This document shows positions 16,638-24,747 of a DNA stretch of 33,586 bases, piece after piece. The notes under the pieces were generated by a model, which ran no database searches, was not told the DNA's origin, and saw only the letters and a program-made list of their open reading frames with translations. Numbering within the stretch: position 1 is the stretch's first letter; every line of letters starts with the position of its first letter. The position numbers and the translations under genes are program-made. Origin of the DNA: Chitinophagales bacterium (lineage in GTDB: Bacteria; Bacteroidota; Bacteroidia; Chitinophagales; Chitinophagaceae); NCBI GenBank assembly GCA_025353485.1, contig JANXQO010000180.1:1-33586 (forward strand), read 5' to 3'.

Positions 16638-16873
16638 GTTTTATAGTTATTTTAAAACTGCTGATCTCAATTGGCAATTATCATAACAATAGAATATCTT
16701 TCGTTATAAATTATTTGCATGCTTATATGTGGTATATTGGTTTTAATTCAGGGCATATTCACTATTCTTTAGATGTTTTATTTGCTTTCCATTTTACTTA
16801 TATATGTTATAGAAGTGCAAAATATATGGTTATGTAAATAGTTATTATTTTATTTGTGAATTACTTTTTTTGA
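16638..16873. other. Intergenic spacer, 236 bp, no gene seen
   Basis: This AT-rich spacer follows nnrD. AGTTTTA and TAAAACT arms around 16637-16660 could form a weak hairpin, but no T tract follows, so I do not call a terminator. It presumably contains the promoter of the dioxygenase gene. No convincing TAnnTTTG/-33 pair was found. Confidence 0.3.
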
Positions 16874-17770
16874 GTGCCTAAATATTTTTTACTTAATTTT
16901 ATCATTATCAAAAAAAAAATTGCTTTGAGTTCTACTATTCTTAAAGGAAATTATTCGCTTCCCGATTATTATTTAAATGATAAACTTTCTGCTGAGCATG
17001 TTCAGTTCTTTAATGAACATGGATTTATCCGCTTCAGGAATTTTGTTTCAAAATCAACTATTGAAACCTATATAAAAGAAGCTGAAGCTATTGAAAAGAG
17101 ATGGCTTAGTGAGGGGATAGAAAAAGTAAATGGTGTGCCGCTTAAGTTTGGAGAAAATGAGAAGGGTGAAAAAATGATTAACCGATTTGCATTTTTATCC
17201 CAGCATAGCGATGTGTTACATCAATTTTTGCAGGATGAAAGATTAGTTTCTCTTACCAAATTGTTATATCCATACGAAGGACGTATTGCAGAAGATGAAA
17301 AAGACGGGCTTGTATTAAATCATTATTTACAAACACCCAAAAGCGGGTTTACAAAAATGGGTTGGCATACTGATAGCCCCCGTGATCTTTTTTATGGCCA
17401 TAAAATTATGCCCATGTTAAATGTGGGTTTACATCTGGATGATTGTCCTTATACCAATGGCGGATTGCGGGTATTAGCCGGAACCCATAAGCAAGGTGTT
17501 TTTCGTTTACTCTTTGGTAAAAAATATTTTCTTGATAATAATCCTGATCCTGATGAATTGGGATTTGATATTGAAGCAGGCGACCTTACAGTTCATCATG
17601 GCAGTATTTGGCATCGTGTACAACAATCTAATAAGTTGGGTGCCGAAAGCAGGCGGCGTGTTATGTACATCCCTTTAGTTACAGGAAAGTATAAGCCAAA
17701 AAATGTTGACAGCAAAACGCCGTTTTATCATCACATCTTACGCAAAAAATTCTTAAAGAAGTTTTCTTAA
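16874..17770 (+). CDS. Phytanoyl-CoA dioxygenase (PhyH) family protein
   Basis: A 298-residue (from GTG) non-haem Fe(II)/2-oxoglutarate dioxygenase-like protein. The iron ligands are recognisable as His165-x-Asp167 in Gly-Trp-His-Thr-Asp-Ser-Pro and His242 in Val-His-His-Gly-Ser. A Ser-Arg-Arg-Arg-Val segment near the C-terminus supplies the likely 2-oxoglutarate-binding Arg. The Asn-Gly-Gly-Leu-Arg-Val-Leu-Ala-Gly-Thr-His strand is typical of PhyH. The family hydroxylates many substrates, and none can be named here. There is no Met before residue 101. Candidate starts are GTG 16874 or TTG 16925, and homology is visible from about residue 24 on, so the shorter start is possible. It lies 9 bp before an SDR gene, so the two may act in one small-molecule pathway. 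Confidence 0.8.
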   Translation: MPKYFLLNFIIIKKKIALSSTILKGNYSLPDYYLNDKLSAEHVQFFNEHGFIRFRNFVSKSTIETYIKEAEAIEKRWLSEGIEKVNGVPLKFGENEKGEKMINRFAFLSQHSDVLHQFLQDERLVSLTKLLYPYEGRIAEDEKDGLVLNHYLQTPKSGFTKMGWHTDSPRDLFYGHKIMPMLNVGLHLDDCPYTNGGLRVLAGTHKQGVFRLLFGKKYFLDNNPDPDELGFDIEAGDLTVHHGSIWHRVQQSNKLGAESRRRVMYIPLVTGKYKPKNVDSKTPFYHHILRKKFLKKFS

Positions 17771-17779
17771 TTACACAAT

Positions 17780-18553
17780 ATGCCGTATGCGCTGATAACC
17801 GGTGCGAGTAAAGGTATTGGTAAAGCAATCGCTTTTGAGTTAGCCAACCACAAATATGATCTTTTGCTTACGGCAAGATCTGCTGATCTTTTGCAACTGG
17901 CTGCTGAAGAAATAAAAAAACAATATTCGGTTACAGTACATTTTCTTCCACTTGACCTTTCTGAATTAAATGCTTCACAAAAATTATTTAATTGGTGTGC
18001 TGAAAATAATTTTCCTGTTTCTGTTCTGGTAAATAACGCAGGTTTTGGATTGAGTGGATTTTTTGAAAAAATATTGTTAAGTGAAACAATGGATTTGCTT
18101 CAATTAAACATACTTGTTCCTACACAACTTTGCAGGCTTTTTATTCCGTTGTTAAAGCAACAAACGCAGTCGTATATTTTAAACATTTGCAGTACATCAG
18201 CATACCAGGCAGTGCCAATGCTAAATGTATATTCCGCATCAAAAGCCTATATTCTTAGATTTTCAAGAGCCTTAAAACATGAACTTTCCGATACAAATAT
18301 TTCAGTCACCTGTTTATCCCCCGGCCCCACTGATACAGATTGGGCTAAAAATGCAAACGTTGGTGATAAAGTATTAAAGATGGCTGATAAATTTAATATG
18401 TCTCCGCAAAAAGTAGCGGCTATTGGTATAAGAGCGATGTTTAAAAAACGTGCAGAAGTGATAGCAGGCTTCACAAATAAGCTTGGCGCATTTATGGCCT
18501 GGCTTCTTCCGGATAGCTTTGTTGAAAAAACTACGGGCAAGCTTTATAAATAA
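17780..18553 (+). CDS. SDR-family NAD(P)-dependent oxidoreductase
   Basis: A 257-residue classical short-chain dehydrogenase. The cofactor motif Thr-Gly-Ala-Ser-Lys-Gly-Ile-Gly lies at 7-14, Asn-Asn-Ala-Gly at 85-88, the catalytic Ser in Ser-Thr-Ser-Ala near 138-140, and Tyr151-Ser-Ala-Ser-Lys155. Ser-Pro-Gly-Pro-Thr-Asp-Thr-Asp follows. The basic residue in the first motif favours NADP(H). The C-terminal Leu-Pro-Asp-Ser-Phe-Val-Glu-Lys pattern resembles the DltE/YqjQ-type branch of uncertain substrate. It starts 9 bp after the PhyH-family gene and is likely in its operon. The substrate is unknown. Confidence 0.88.
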   Translation: MPYALITGASKGIGKAIAFELANHKYDLLLTARSADLLQLAAEEIKKQYSVTVHFLPLDLSELNASQKLFNWCAENNFPVSVLVNNAGFGLSGFFEKILLSETMDLLQLNILVPTQLCRLFIPLLKQQTQSYILNICSTSAYQAVPMLNVYSASKAYILRFSRALKHELSDTNISVTCLSPGPTDTDWAKNANVGDKVLKMADKFNMSPQKVAAIGIRAMFKKRAEVIAGFTNKLGAFMAWLLPDSFVEKTTGKLYK

Positions 18554-18587
18554 AATCGCCTTATTCATTTATACGTATAAAAATATT

Positions 18588-18616
18588 TTTGTTGTAGTAT
18601 AAAAGTATTATCTTTG
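18588..18616 (+). promoter_or_regulatory. Bacteroidota-type promoter of the toxin-antitoxin operon
   Basis: TTTG at 18588-18591 and TATCTTTG at 18609-18616 match the -33 (TTTG) and -7 (TAnnTTTG) elements with a 17-bp spacer. The predicted transcript starts close before the antitoxin ATG at 18636. A perfect 12-bp palindrome TTATACGTATAA (18569-18580) sits just upstream and is a candidate operator for autoregulation. Confidence 0.7.
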
Positions 18617-18635
18617 ATTTTTTAAATTATAGGTT

Positions 18636-18896
18636 ATGGATAACAAGATAACTTTAAGCTTTGATGAAAGCATTATTTCCAAAGCAAAAAAATATGCTGA
18701 AAACAATAATATCAGTCTTTCCCGCCTGATAGAATTTTTGTTAAAAAAAGTTACCGCAAACAATTATAATTCTTTAGAAGATTTTCCTATTTCAGATTGG
18801 GTAAAGCAGGTTGCTGAAGGTGAAGCTGTTTATCAAACAAAGGCATCAAGAACAAGAAAGGCTGCTAAAGCTGAATACTTCAATTCAAAAAAATGA
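18636..18896 (+). CDS. Ribbon-helix-helix antitoxin (DUF6364-like)
   Basis: An 86-residue basic protein. The N-terminal Lys-Ile-Thr-Leu-Ser-Phe-Asp strand, then helices through Ala-Lys-Lys-Tyr-Ala and Ser-Leu-Ser-Arg-Leu-Ile-Glu-Phe-Leu-Leu, fit an RHH DNA-binding domain (residues 3-40). The C-terminal half (about 45-86) is polar and would wrap the toxin. It overlaps the PIN-domain gene by four bases (ATGA), the usual arrangement of type II pairs. RHH antitoxins neutralise the toxin and repress their own promoter, and a promoter with an adjacent palindrome lies just upstream. Family identity rests on pattern recognition. Confidence 0.82.
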   Translation: MDNKITLSFDESIISKAKKYAENNNISLSRLIEFLLKKVTANNYNSLEDFPISDWVKQVAEGEAVYQTKASRTRKAAKAEYFNSKK

Positions 18897-19339
18897 GAAT
18901 TTTTCTTGATGCAAATATTTTGGTATCTGTTTTAAATAAAGAATACCCGTTATTCACTGTTACTTCCAGGATAATTAGTCTCGCAGATAAAAGCAAATTC
19001 ACCTTATTTACTTCGCCTGTGTGTTTAGCCATTGCATTTTACTTTGCCGAAAAAAAATATAAGAGCGCTTCGGCTAAAAAAAGGATACAAATTTTGTGTG
19101 ATCATTTAAATATTGCTTCGGCAAACAAAAGCACCGTAGTGCAATCTCTCCATAATCCTGCAATAAATGATTTTGAAGACGGCCTTGAATATTATTCAGC
19201 TGTTGAAAATAATTGTGATTGTATTATTACTGAAGATGTTGATGATTTTTATTTTTCAAGGATTGAAGTGCTGAACAGTGAGAATTTTTTTGAAAAGTAT
19301 TTGTTGAATGCTTCGGGTAAACAAAGAAAAAGGAATTGA
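18893..19339 (+). CDS. PIN-domain toxin (VapC-like ribonuclease)
   Basis: A 148-residue PIN-domain protein, about the usual VapC length. The first catalytic acid is Asp6 in Phe-Leu-Asp-Ala-Asn-Ile-Leu. The central cluster is Asp93-Phe-Glu95-Asp96 in Ile-Asn-Asp-Phe-Glu-Asp. The distal acid is Asp115 in Ile-Ile-Thr-Glu-Asp-Val-Asp-Asp-Phe. The second acid, usually a Glu near residue 40-50, is not obvious; Glu53 is a candidate. VapC toxins cleave tRNA or rRNA in a Mg2+-dependent way, and the target of this one cannot be predicted. The C-terminus is very basic (Lys-Gln-Arg-Lys-Arg-Asn). It is coupled to the RHH antitoxin by a 4-bp overlap. Confidence 0.85.
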   Translation: MRIFLDANILVSVLNKEYPLFTVTSRIISLADKSKFTLFTSPVCLAIAFYFAEKKYKSASAKKRIQILCDHLNIASANKSTVVQSLHNPAINDFEDGLEYYSAVENNCDCIITEDVDDFYFSRIEVLNSENFFEKYLLNASGKQRKRN

Positions 19340-19417
19340 TGTTTTCATAATACGATTGCCCGATCAGGTTTTACTCTATCAATCAAAATCAATTCACCTT
19401 TTTAGCTGTATTTACCC

Positions 19418-19425
19418 TATTTTTG
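19418..19425 (+). promoter_or_regulatory. Probable -7 element of the hppA promoter
   Basis: TATTTTTG matches TAnnTTTG and lies 28 bp before the hppA ATG. No TTTG is seen at the ideal -33 distance. The TTG inside this element (19423) is an in-frame alternative start, but a promoter here argues for the ATG at 19453. Confidence 0.45.
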
Positions 19426-19452
19426 CCACCCAAAAAATTAAGTAATAACCGT

Positions 19453-21912
19453 ATGGATAAATTGATCTATGTAATTCCGGCAATGGGTATTGTTGGATTG
19501 TTATACACGTTTATAAAATATTCCTGGGTAGCAAAGCAGGATGCCGGAACACCCCGAATGCAGGAAATAAGCACTTACATTGCAGAAGGTGCAATGGCTT
19601 TTTTAAAAGCTGAATGGAAAATACTTTCTTATTTTGTTGTGATAGGCGCTGTGTTGTTGGCAGTCATGGGATATTCAAATACCAACAGCCATTGGAGCAT
19701 TGCATTGGCATTTATTGTTGGTGCATTTTTTAGTGCATTGGCGGGTTATATTGGAATGCGGGCTGCTACAAAAGCAAATGTGCGCACAGCACAGGCGGCA
19801 CGTACAAGTTTAGCTAAAGCATTAAATGTTTCGTTTACCGGCGGAAGTGTAATGGGGCTGGGTGTTGCAGGTTTAGCCGTACTAGGCCTTGGAAGTTTAT
19901 TCATTATTCTTTACATGTCTTTTGTATCGGGCTATACATCAGGAACGGCAGAATATAAATTGGCTTTGGAAAAAGCAATAGAAGTACTTACCGGCTTTAG
20001 TTTAGGTGCCGAAAGCATTGCGTTGTTCGCAAGAGTGGGTGGTGGTATTTATACAAAGGCAGCCGACGTAGGCGCAGACCTTGTTGGTAAAGTAGAAGCG
20101 GGTATTCCTGAAGATGATCCACGTAACCCTGCAACTATTGCGGATAACGTAGGTGATAATGTAGGTGATGTTGCCGGTATGGGCGCTGATCTTTTTGGAA
20201 GTTATGTTGCTACCGTTTTGGCAACAATGGTTTTAGGAAGAGAAACTTTTTCAAGTGACAGGTTTGGCGGCATGGCTCCTATCCTATTACCAATGCTTAT
20301 CGCAGCAATGGGAATTTTATTTTCTATCGTAGGAACCTTGTTTGTAAAGATCTCTGAAAACTCACCGCTTAATACTACTACTGTTCAAAAAGCTTTGAAC
20401 ATGGGTAACTGGGGCTCAATACTTATAACAGCAATCGCTTCTTATTTTCTTGTAATGTGGCTATTGCCTGATACCGATATGGTGTTAAGAAATTTTCACT
20501 TTACAAAGAACGGTGTGTTTGGTGCAATAGCTGTAGGCCTTACTGTTGGTACATTGATGAGTCTTATTACAGAATATTATACAGCAATGGGTAAACGTCC
20601 TGTAATGAGTATTGTTCGTCAATCCTCAACAGGTCATGCAACAAATATTATTGGAGGATTGGCAATAGGTATGGAAAGCACTTTATTTCCAATATTGGTT
20701 TTGGCTGCCGGTATTTATGGCTCTTATGCATGTGCAGGATTGTATGGTGTTGGTATTGCAGCTGCAGGTATGATGGCAACTACTGCAATGCAATTAGCTA
20801 TTGATGCATTTGGGCCTATTGCTGATAATGCTGGTGGTATTGCAGAGATGAGTGAATTGCCAAAAGATGTGCGTGAAAAAACTGATATTCTGGATGCTGT
20901 AGGAAATACAACAGCAGCAACAGGCAAAGGTTTTGCCATTGCTTCTGCTGCCTTAACTGCGCTTGCATTGTTTGCAGCCTTTGTTGGAATTGCCGGTATT
21001 GACGGTATTGATATCTACAGGGCGGATGTTTTAGCCGGTTTATTTGTTGGCGGTATGATACCATTTATTTTTTCATCATTAGCTATACGTGCTGTAGGTG
21101 AAGCCGCAATGGCAATGGTAGAAGAAGTGCGCAGGCAGTTCAGAACTATTCCGGGAATAATGGAAGGAACCGGTAAACCTGAATATGATAAATGTGTTGC
21201 CATCTCAACCAATGCTTCTTTAAAAAAGATGATGTTGCCCGGCGCTATTGCATTGGGTTCACCACTGATAATCGGTTTTATTTTTGGCCCCGAAGTGCTG
21301 GGTGGATTTTTAGCAGGGGCAACTGTTTGTGGTGTTTTAATGGGAATGTTTCAAAACAATGCAGGTGGTGCATGGGATAATGCAAAAAAATCTTTTGAAA
21401 AAGGCGCTGTTATAAATGGAGAAACTTATTACAAAGGTTCTGATTATCACAAAGCTTCTGTAACAGGCGACACTGTTGGTGATCCGTTTAAAGATACATC
21501 AGGCCCCTCCATGAATATTCTTATAAAATTGATGAGCATTGTTTCATTGGTTATTGCCCCTACCCTTGCTAAAGTTCATCATGATAAAATTTTAGTAAAC
21601 AGGCAACATAAAATGGAGAATCTGATCCTGTTAAATGATAATGCAAGACAAATAAAAAAAGAAAGAACGGATACTGTTCCTGTTAATAATACTAACACTA
21701 CTGTATTTGAAGCAATGAATAATGCAGATGTAAAGGCGCTTCTTACCGGATTGAAAAGTGATGGCTTGATTTCCGGAGATTATACAGTAGAGATCAGAAG
21801 CGGACGTTTATTTATTAATGGTGTTGAACAACCGGATGCAGTTAATAATAAATACAAAAAGTATTTTGAAGGGAAGGCTGATATTATTATCAAAGAGCAC
21901 AAGGTGAAATGA
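19453..21912 (+). CDS. hppA: Membrane-bound K+-dependent-type pyrophosphatase (ion pump) with C-terminal extension
   Basis: An 819-residue polytopic ion-translocating pyrophosphatase that couples PPi hydrolysis to Na+ and/or H+ pumping. The [14 protein letters not shown] and [15 protein letters not shown] signatures form the active site. The Gly-Asn-Thr-Thr-Ala-Ala segment has Ala where K+-independent enzymes carry Lys, so it belongs to the K+-dependent class. Whether it pumps Na+, H+ or both cannot be decided here. Normal family proteins end soon after the last helix (Ser-Leu-Val-Ile-Ala-Pro). Here ~114 extra residues follow (bases 21571-21909), hydrophilic, with an Asn/Thr-rich linker and a small module containing Leu-Phe-Ile-Asn-Gly-Val-Glu-Gln-Pro and Lys-Tyr-Lys-Lys-Tyr-Phe. 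A terminator follows. Confidence 0.96.
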   Translation: MDKLIYVIPAMGIVGLLYTFIKYSWVAKQDAGTPRMQEISTYIAEGAMAFLKAEWKILSYFVVIGAVLLAVMGYSNTNSHWSIALAFIVGAFFSALAGYIGMRAATKANVRTAQAARTSLAKALNVSFTGGSVMGLGVAGLAVLGLGSLFIILYMSFVSGYTSGTAEYKLALEKAIEVLTGFSLGAESIALFARVGGGIYTKAADVGADLVGKVEAGIPEDDPRNPATIADNVGDNVGDVAGMGADLFGSYVATVLATMVLGRETFSSDRFGGMAPILLPMLIAAMGILFSIVGTLFVKISENSPLNTTTVQKALNMGNWGSILITAIASYFLVMWLLPDTDMVLRNFHFTKNGVFGAIAVGLTVGTLMSLITEYYTAMGKRPVMSIVRQSSTGHATNIIGGLAIGMESTLFPILVLAAGIYGSYACAGLYGVGIAAAGMMATTAMQLAIDAFGPIADNAGGIAEMSELPKDVREKTDILDAVGNTTAATGKGFAIASAALTALALFAAFVGIAGIDGIDIYRADVLAGLFVGGMIPFIFSSLAIRAVGEAAMAMVEEVRRQFRTIPGIMEGTGKPEYDKCVAISTNASLKKMMLPGAIALGSPLIIGFIFGPEVLGGFLAGATVCGVLMGMFQNNAGGAWDNAKKSFEKGAVINGETYYKGSDYHKASVTGDTVGDPFKDTSGPSMNILIKLMSIVSLVIAPTLAKVHHDKILVNRQHKMENLILLNDNARQIKKERTDTVPVNNTNTTVFEAMNNADVKALLTGLKSDGLISGDYTVEIRSGRLFINGVEQPDAVNNKYKKYFEGKADIIIKEHKVK

Positions 21913-21935
21913 TTTTTAAATATTGATTTAATTTA

Positions 21936-21964
21936 AAACCTCAGCTAACCCCTGAGGTTTTTTT
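21936..21964 (+). terminator. Intrinsic terminator after hppA
   Basis: A 9-bp perfect stem AAACCTCAG/CTGAGGTTT (21936-21944 with 21952-21960) has a 7-nt loop and a T run to 21964. It lies 24 bp after the hppA stop and separates hppA from the blaI transcription unit. Confidence 0.88.
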
Positions 21965-22006
21965 ATGAATGGTACAAGGATTATTTAAAAAAATTTTATT
22001 TTGTGG

Positions 22007-22024
22007 TTACGAACTTAATCGTAA
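22007..22024. promoter_or_regulatory. BlaI-type operator, site 1
   Basis: A perfect inverted repeat TTACGA-N6-TCGTAA ends 28 bp before the blaI ATG. It has the same arms and spacer as site 2, with starts 25 bp apart. BlaI/MecI repressors bind such short dyads as dimers, so this is the likely autoregulatory operator. Neither arm is needed for coding. Confidence 0.75.
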
Positions 22025-22031
22025 TTTAGCA

Positions 22032-22049
22032 TTACGAACAAAATCGTAA
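22032..22049. promoter_or_regulatory. BlaI-type operator, site 2
   Basis: A second perfect TTACGA-N6-TCGTAA dyad ends three bases before the blaI start codon. Two identical dyads in 43 bp would let two repressor dimers cover the promoter and start region. Confidence 0.75.
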
Positions 22050-22052
22050 GCA

Positions 22053-22430
22053 ATGACAATAAAAAAATTGAAGCCAACAGAAAGCGAACTGGAAATTCTT
22101 AAAATACTTTGGGATAAAGAAAACGCCACCGTACGTGAAGTTCATGAAGAACTTTCAAAGAATAAAGATTCAGGTTACACAACTACCCTTAAATTATTAC
22201 AAATAATGTTTGAGAAAGGTTTGGTAACAAGAGATGACAGTAATAAAACGCATATTTATCAGCCGGCTGTTACAAGGCTAAAAACACAAAAACAATTTTT
22301 GGATAAGATGATCAATACATTATTTGCAGGCTCATCCACGCAATTAGTTTTGCAGGCGCTTGGTAATCAGAAAGCATCAAAAGATGAATTAGAGGAAATT
22401 CAAAAATATCTTGACAACCTTAAAAAATAG
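22053..22430 (+). CDS. BlaI/MecI/CopY-family transcriptional repressor
   Basis: A 125-residue winged-helix repressor of typical length. Residues ~1-75 form the DNA-binding domain, with Leu-Lys-Pro-Thr-Glu-Ser-Glu-Leu-Glu-Ile-Leu at the start. The Tyr-Thr-Thr-Thr-Leu-Lys-Leu-Leu-Gln-Ile-Met recognition helix lies near 41-51. The C-terminal helices mediate dimerisation. The family is inactivated by proteolysis triggered by a partner M56 sensor, and such a gene follows after 6 bp. Two palindromes sit just before its start, so it almost certainly represses its own operon. Further targets are not known. There is no beta-lactamase nearby, so a cell-envelope role other than antibiotic resistance is possible. 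Confidence 0.93.
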   Translation: MTIKKLKPTESELEILKILWDKENATVREVHEELSKNKDSGYTTTLKLLQIMFEKGLVTRDDSNKTHIYQPAVTRLKTQKQFLDKMINTLFAGSSTQLVLQALGNQKASKDELEEIQKYLDNLKK

Positions 22431-22436
22431 TTAGGG

Positions 22437-24602
22437 ATGAACTTATCTGTTTTACAAAACTCACCTTTCTTACAATCGCTGGGATGGGCAATAGCAAACA
22501 GTTTATGGCAGGCAGCCGTATTATGGGTAGCGTATCATCTTATTAACGGAGTATACAAAAACGCTTCGGCAAAATTTAAAAATAATCTCAGCACTGTTTT
22601 GCTTTCCTCAGTATTTGTTTGGTTTTGTATTACATTATTTAATAAATATTTTGCGATACAAAACCAATCCGGTAATTATGAAGTTCAATTTTATCATGCA
22701 AATAAAATTAATGCTGCCGCCGCTTATAACTGGAACGAACTTATAAATAAATTTACCGGCGTATTGCCATCTCTCTCTGTCGCTTATTTACTTCTTTTAA
22801 TTTTTCTTTCATTAAGGTTGGTAAATATTTATCGTTTTACCCATTTCATAAAATTCAACGGATTGCAAAAGCCTGATGTTGAGTGGAAACTATTTACAGA
22901 AAAGGTTGCAAGGCATATGGGCATTACAAAAAAGATACGGCTTTGGATATCTCACCACATTGATGTTCCCGCAACTATTGGTTTTATTAAACCTGTTATA
23001 TTAATTCCGCTGGCTTCAGTTAACAGGTTATCACCAGATCAACTGGAAGCAATTATCCTTCACGAATTATCTCATATAAAAAGAAACGATTACCTGATAA
23101 ATCTTTTTATATCCATTATTGAAACCATATTATTCTTTAATCCATTTGTAGTTTTACTTGCCAGGATAATTAAAAGAGAAAGAGAAAATTGTTGCGATGA
23201 TTTTGTAATACAGTACCAGTATGACCGTTATGATTATGCCTCTGCTCTTCTATCGCTTGAGAAATTCAGAAATATAAATTTACGATTAGCCATTGGCGCC
23301 ACCTCCGGTAAAAAACAATTGCTGCTTCGCATAAAAAGAATAATGGAGATAAACTGCAATACAAATTTTAATTACGGACAGAAATTATTGGCATTACTTT
23401 TAATTACCGGGGTTGTGTGTTCTGTTGCATGGTTATCTCCACAGAACAACAAAAGTAAAATGCAACTGGCAAATAAAAGCTATGAAAAAGTGTATGATAG
23501 AAAAATAAATAAAGATGAGAAGTTAGAAAGTTTTATTGTAAAGCAAAGTGATAATAAAGTAAAAGCGATAATTGTAAAGCCGCAGGTGAAAAAAGAATAT
23601 ACACAAACAGAACTGGAATTAAAGGAACTAAAAGAGTTGAATTTAAAAGAAATAGCAGCGGCAGACTATAAGCGGTTAAATATTATATTGCAGGAAAGCA
23701 AAAAAGAAATAAGCAGTAAAAAAATTGTAAGATTTAATACAAATAAATTTTTGACGATAAGGAACGCAATTTCTACTCCATCTTTATTTGATAACGGAAT
23801 GGAAATGCTTCCTTTTAAATCTGCATTTGCCAATGCAACGTTTAGCCAGCAGAATGCCTATGGTATAGACTTTCAGAAATTACAGGAAGAATGGGATAAA
23901 ACCAAATTTTCATTTTCTTTTGATTGCGATGAAATGCAGAATGCAGTAAAGAAAATAATGAATTCAAAACAATTACAATCTTTGATGCACCTTCCTCAAC
24001 ATCTGAAAGATGAAAAACTGATAAAGGCTGAACTACAAAAAGCCGGGGATAGGAATGTAAAAGATATCCTGAGAAACCGGTTATCAAGAGTAGCATCAAT
24101 CCCAAATAATGAATCATTTTATATTGTTGATGGATCTGATGAAGATATTAAAAAAATAAAAGAAACAACAAGATCAACCGGAAAGAACAGTAAATCAAAA
24201 AGTGATGAAGATAGAGATGATCAGGATAATGCCCCCTCTTATGCATACACTTACGAATCAGGAAATTTCAATAATGAGAATAGAACAAAAAGTTTTTTTT
24301 CAAAAATTATTAGTACTTCAAATGGGCATGATGAAAAACCTGTTCCTGTTACACCGGAAGTTTCTCCCCGCTCTTACCGGATAATTTATAACAATAATAA
24401 TCCTGCTAAAACAAATGTACCAAAGCCTTTTGTTTCCGGCAAAGGTAGCATCAGGATTGAATACAAAGGTGGTGCAGTGGTTATTAACGGTAAAAAAATT
24501 GAAGTACCAGATGCAAATGAGATGCTTGCACAAATTACTTTTAAGGGAAAAAAAATACTTTCAATAGCAAAAGACCTAAGCAAACCACACATAGAGGATT
24601 AA
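22437..24602 (+). CDS. M56-family (BlaR1/MecR1-type) membrane metallopeptidase
   Basis: A 721-residue protein. The N-terminal ~330 residues hold four to five hydrophobic helices and the M56 zinc site His209-Glu-Leu-Ser-His213 in Ile-Ile-Leu-His-Glu-Leu-Ser-His-Ile-Lys. A downstream Glu lies in Lys-Arg-Glu-Arg-Glu-Asn-Cys-Cys-Asp-Asp, followed by Tyr-Ala-Ser-Ala-Leu-Leu. Residues ~335-721 are hydrophilic and outside the core, rich in Lys/Glu, with no penicillin-binding serine motif as in BlaR1. The signal is therefore unlikely to be direct beta-lactam acylation. The last ~50 residues (Val-Val-Ile-Asn-Gly-Lys-Lys-Ile-Glu-Val-Pro-Asp) resemble the C-terminal module of HppA upstream. Its partner is the BlaI repressor 6 bp before it, and it likely cleaves or triggers cleavage of that repressor. 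Confidence 0.88.
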   Translation: MNLSVLQNSPFLQSLGWAIANSLWQAAVLWVAYHLINGVYKNASAKFKNNLSTVLLSSVFVWFCITLFNKYFAIQNQSGNYEVQFYHANKINAAAAYNWNELINKFTGVLPSLSVAYLLLLIFLSLRLVNIYRFTHFIKFNGLQKPDVEWKLFTEKVARHMGITKKIRLWISHHIDVPATIGFIKPVILIPLASVNRLSPDQLEAIILHELSHIKRNDYLINLFISIIETILFFNPFVVLLARIIKRERENCCDDFVIQYQYDRYDYASALLSLEKFRNINLRLAIGATSGKKQLLLRIKRIMEINCNTNFNYGQKLLALLLITGVVCSVAWLSPQNNKSKMQLANKSYEKVYDRKINKDEKLESFIVKQSDNKVKAIIVKPQVKKEYTQTELELKELKELNLKEIAAADYKRLNIILQESKKEISSKKIVRFNTNKFLTIRNAISTPSLFDNGMEMLPFKSAFANATFSQQNAYGIDFQKLQEEWDKTKFSFSFDCDEMQNAVKKIMNSKQLQSLMHLPQHLKDEKLIKAELQKAGDRNVKDILRNRLSRVASIPNNESFYIVDGSDEDIKKIKETTRSTGKNSKSKSDEDRDDQDNAPSYAYTYESGNFNNENRTKSFFSKIISTSNGHDEKPVPVTPEVSPRSYRIIYNNNNPAKTNVPKPFVSGKGSIRIEYKGGAVVINGKKIEVPDANEMLAQITFKGKKILSIAKDLSKPHIED

Positions 24603-24618
24603 TACAATTGATCCCCGT

Positions 24619-24725
24619 TTACCAAACATTCCCCGGACTGGTATCTCCATATTTATTATTGATAAGAAATTCCAAAATAATTTCGTGGGTATTGCCTGTA
24701 TAATTTTTCAATCGTGATGTTGTTG
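24619..24725 (-). pseudogene. porP 3'-end fragment (left copy of a 106-bp direct repeat)
   Basis: Bases 24620-24725 align without gaps to 27225-27330 with six mismatches (100/106), in the same orientation. The right copy is the end of the PorP/SprF gene. The left copy still reads the same frame (Ser-Arg-Leu-Lys-Asn-Tyr-Thr-Gly-Asn through Asn-Val-Trp) to a TAA at 24619-24621. Nothing upstream in that frame resembles PorP, so this is only the last ~35 codons. It lies between the M56 gene and the lytT stop. Confidence 0.85.
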
Positions 24726-24747
24726 TTGGATAAGGACTACGGAGGAA

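Noticed and set aside
16637-16660. Terminator after nnrD
   Set aside because: The AT-only hairpin arms are weak and no T run follows.
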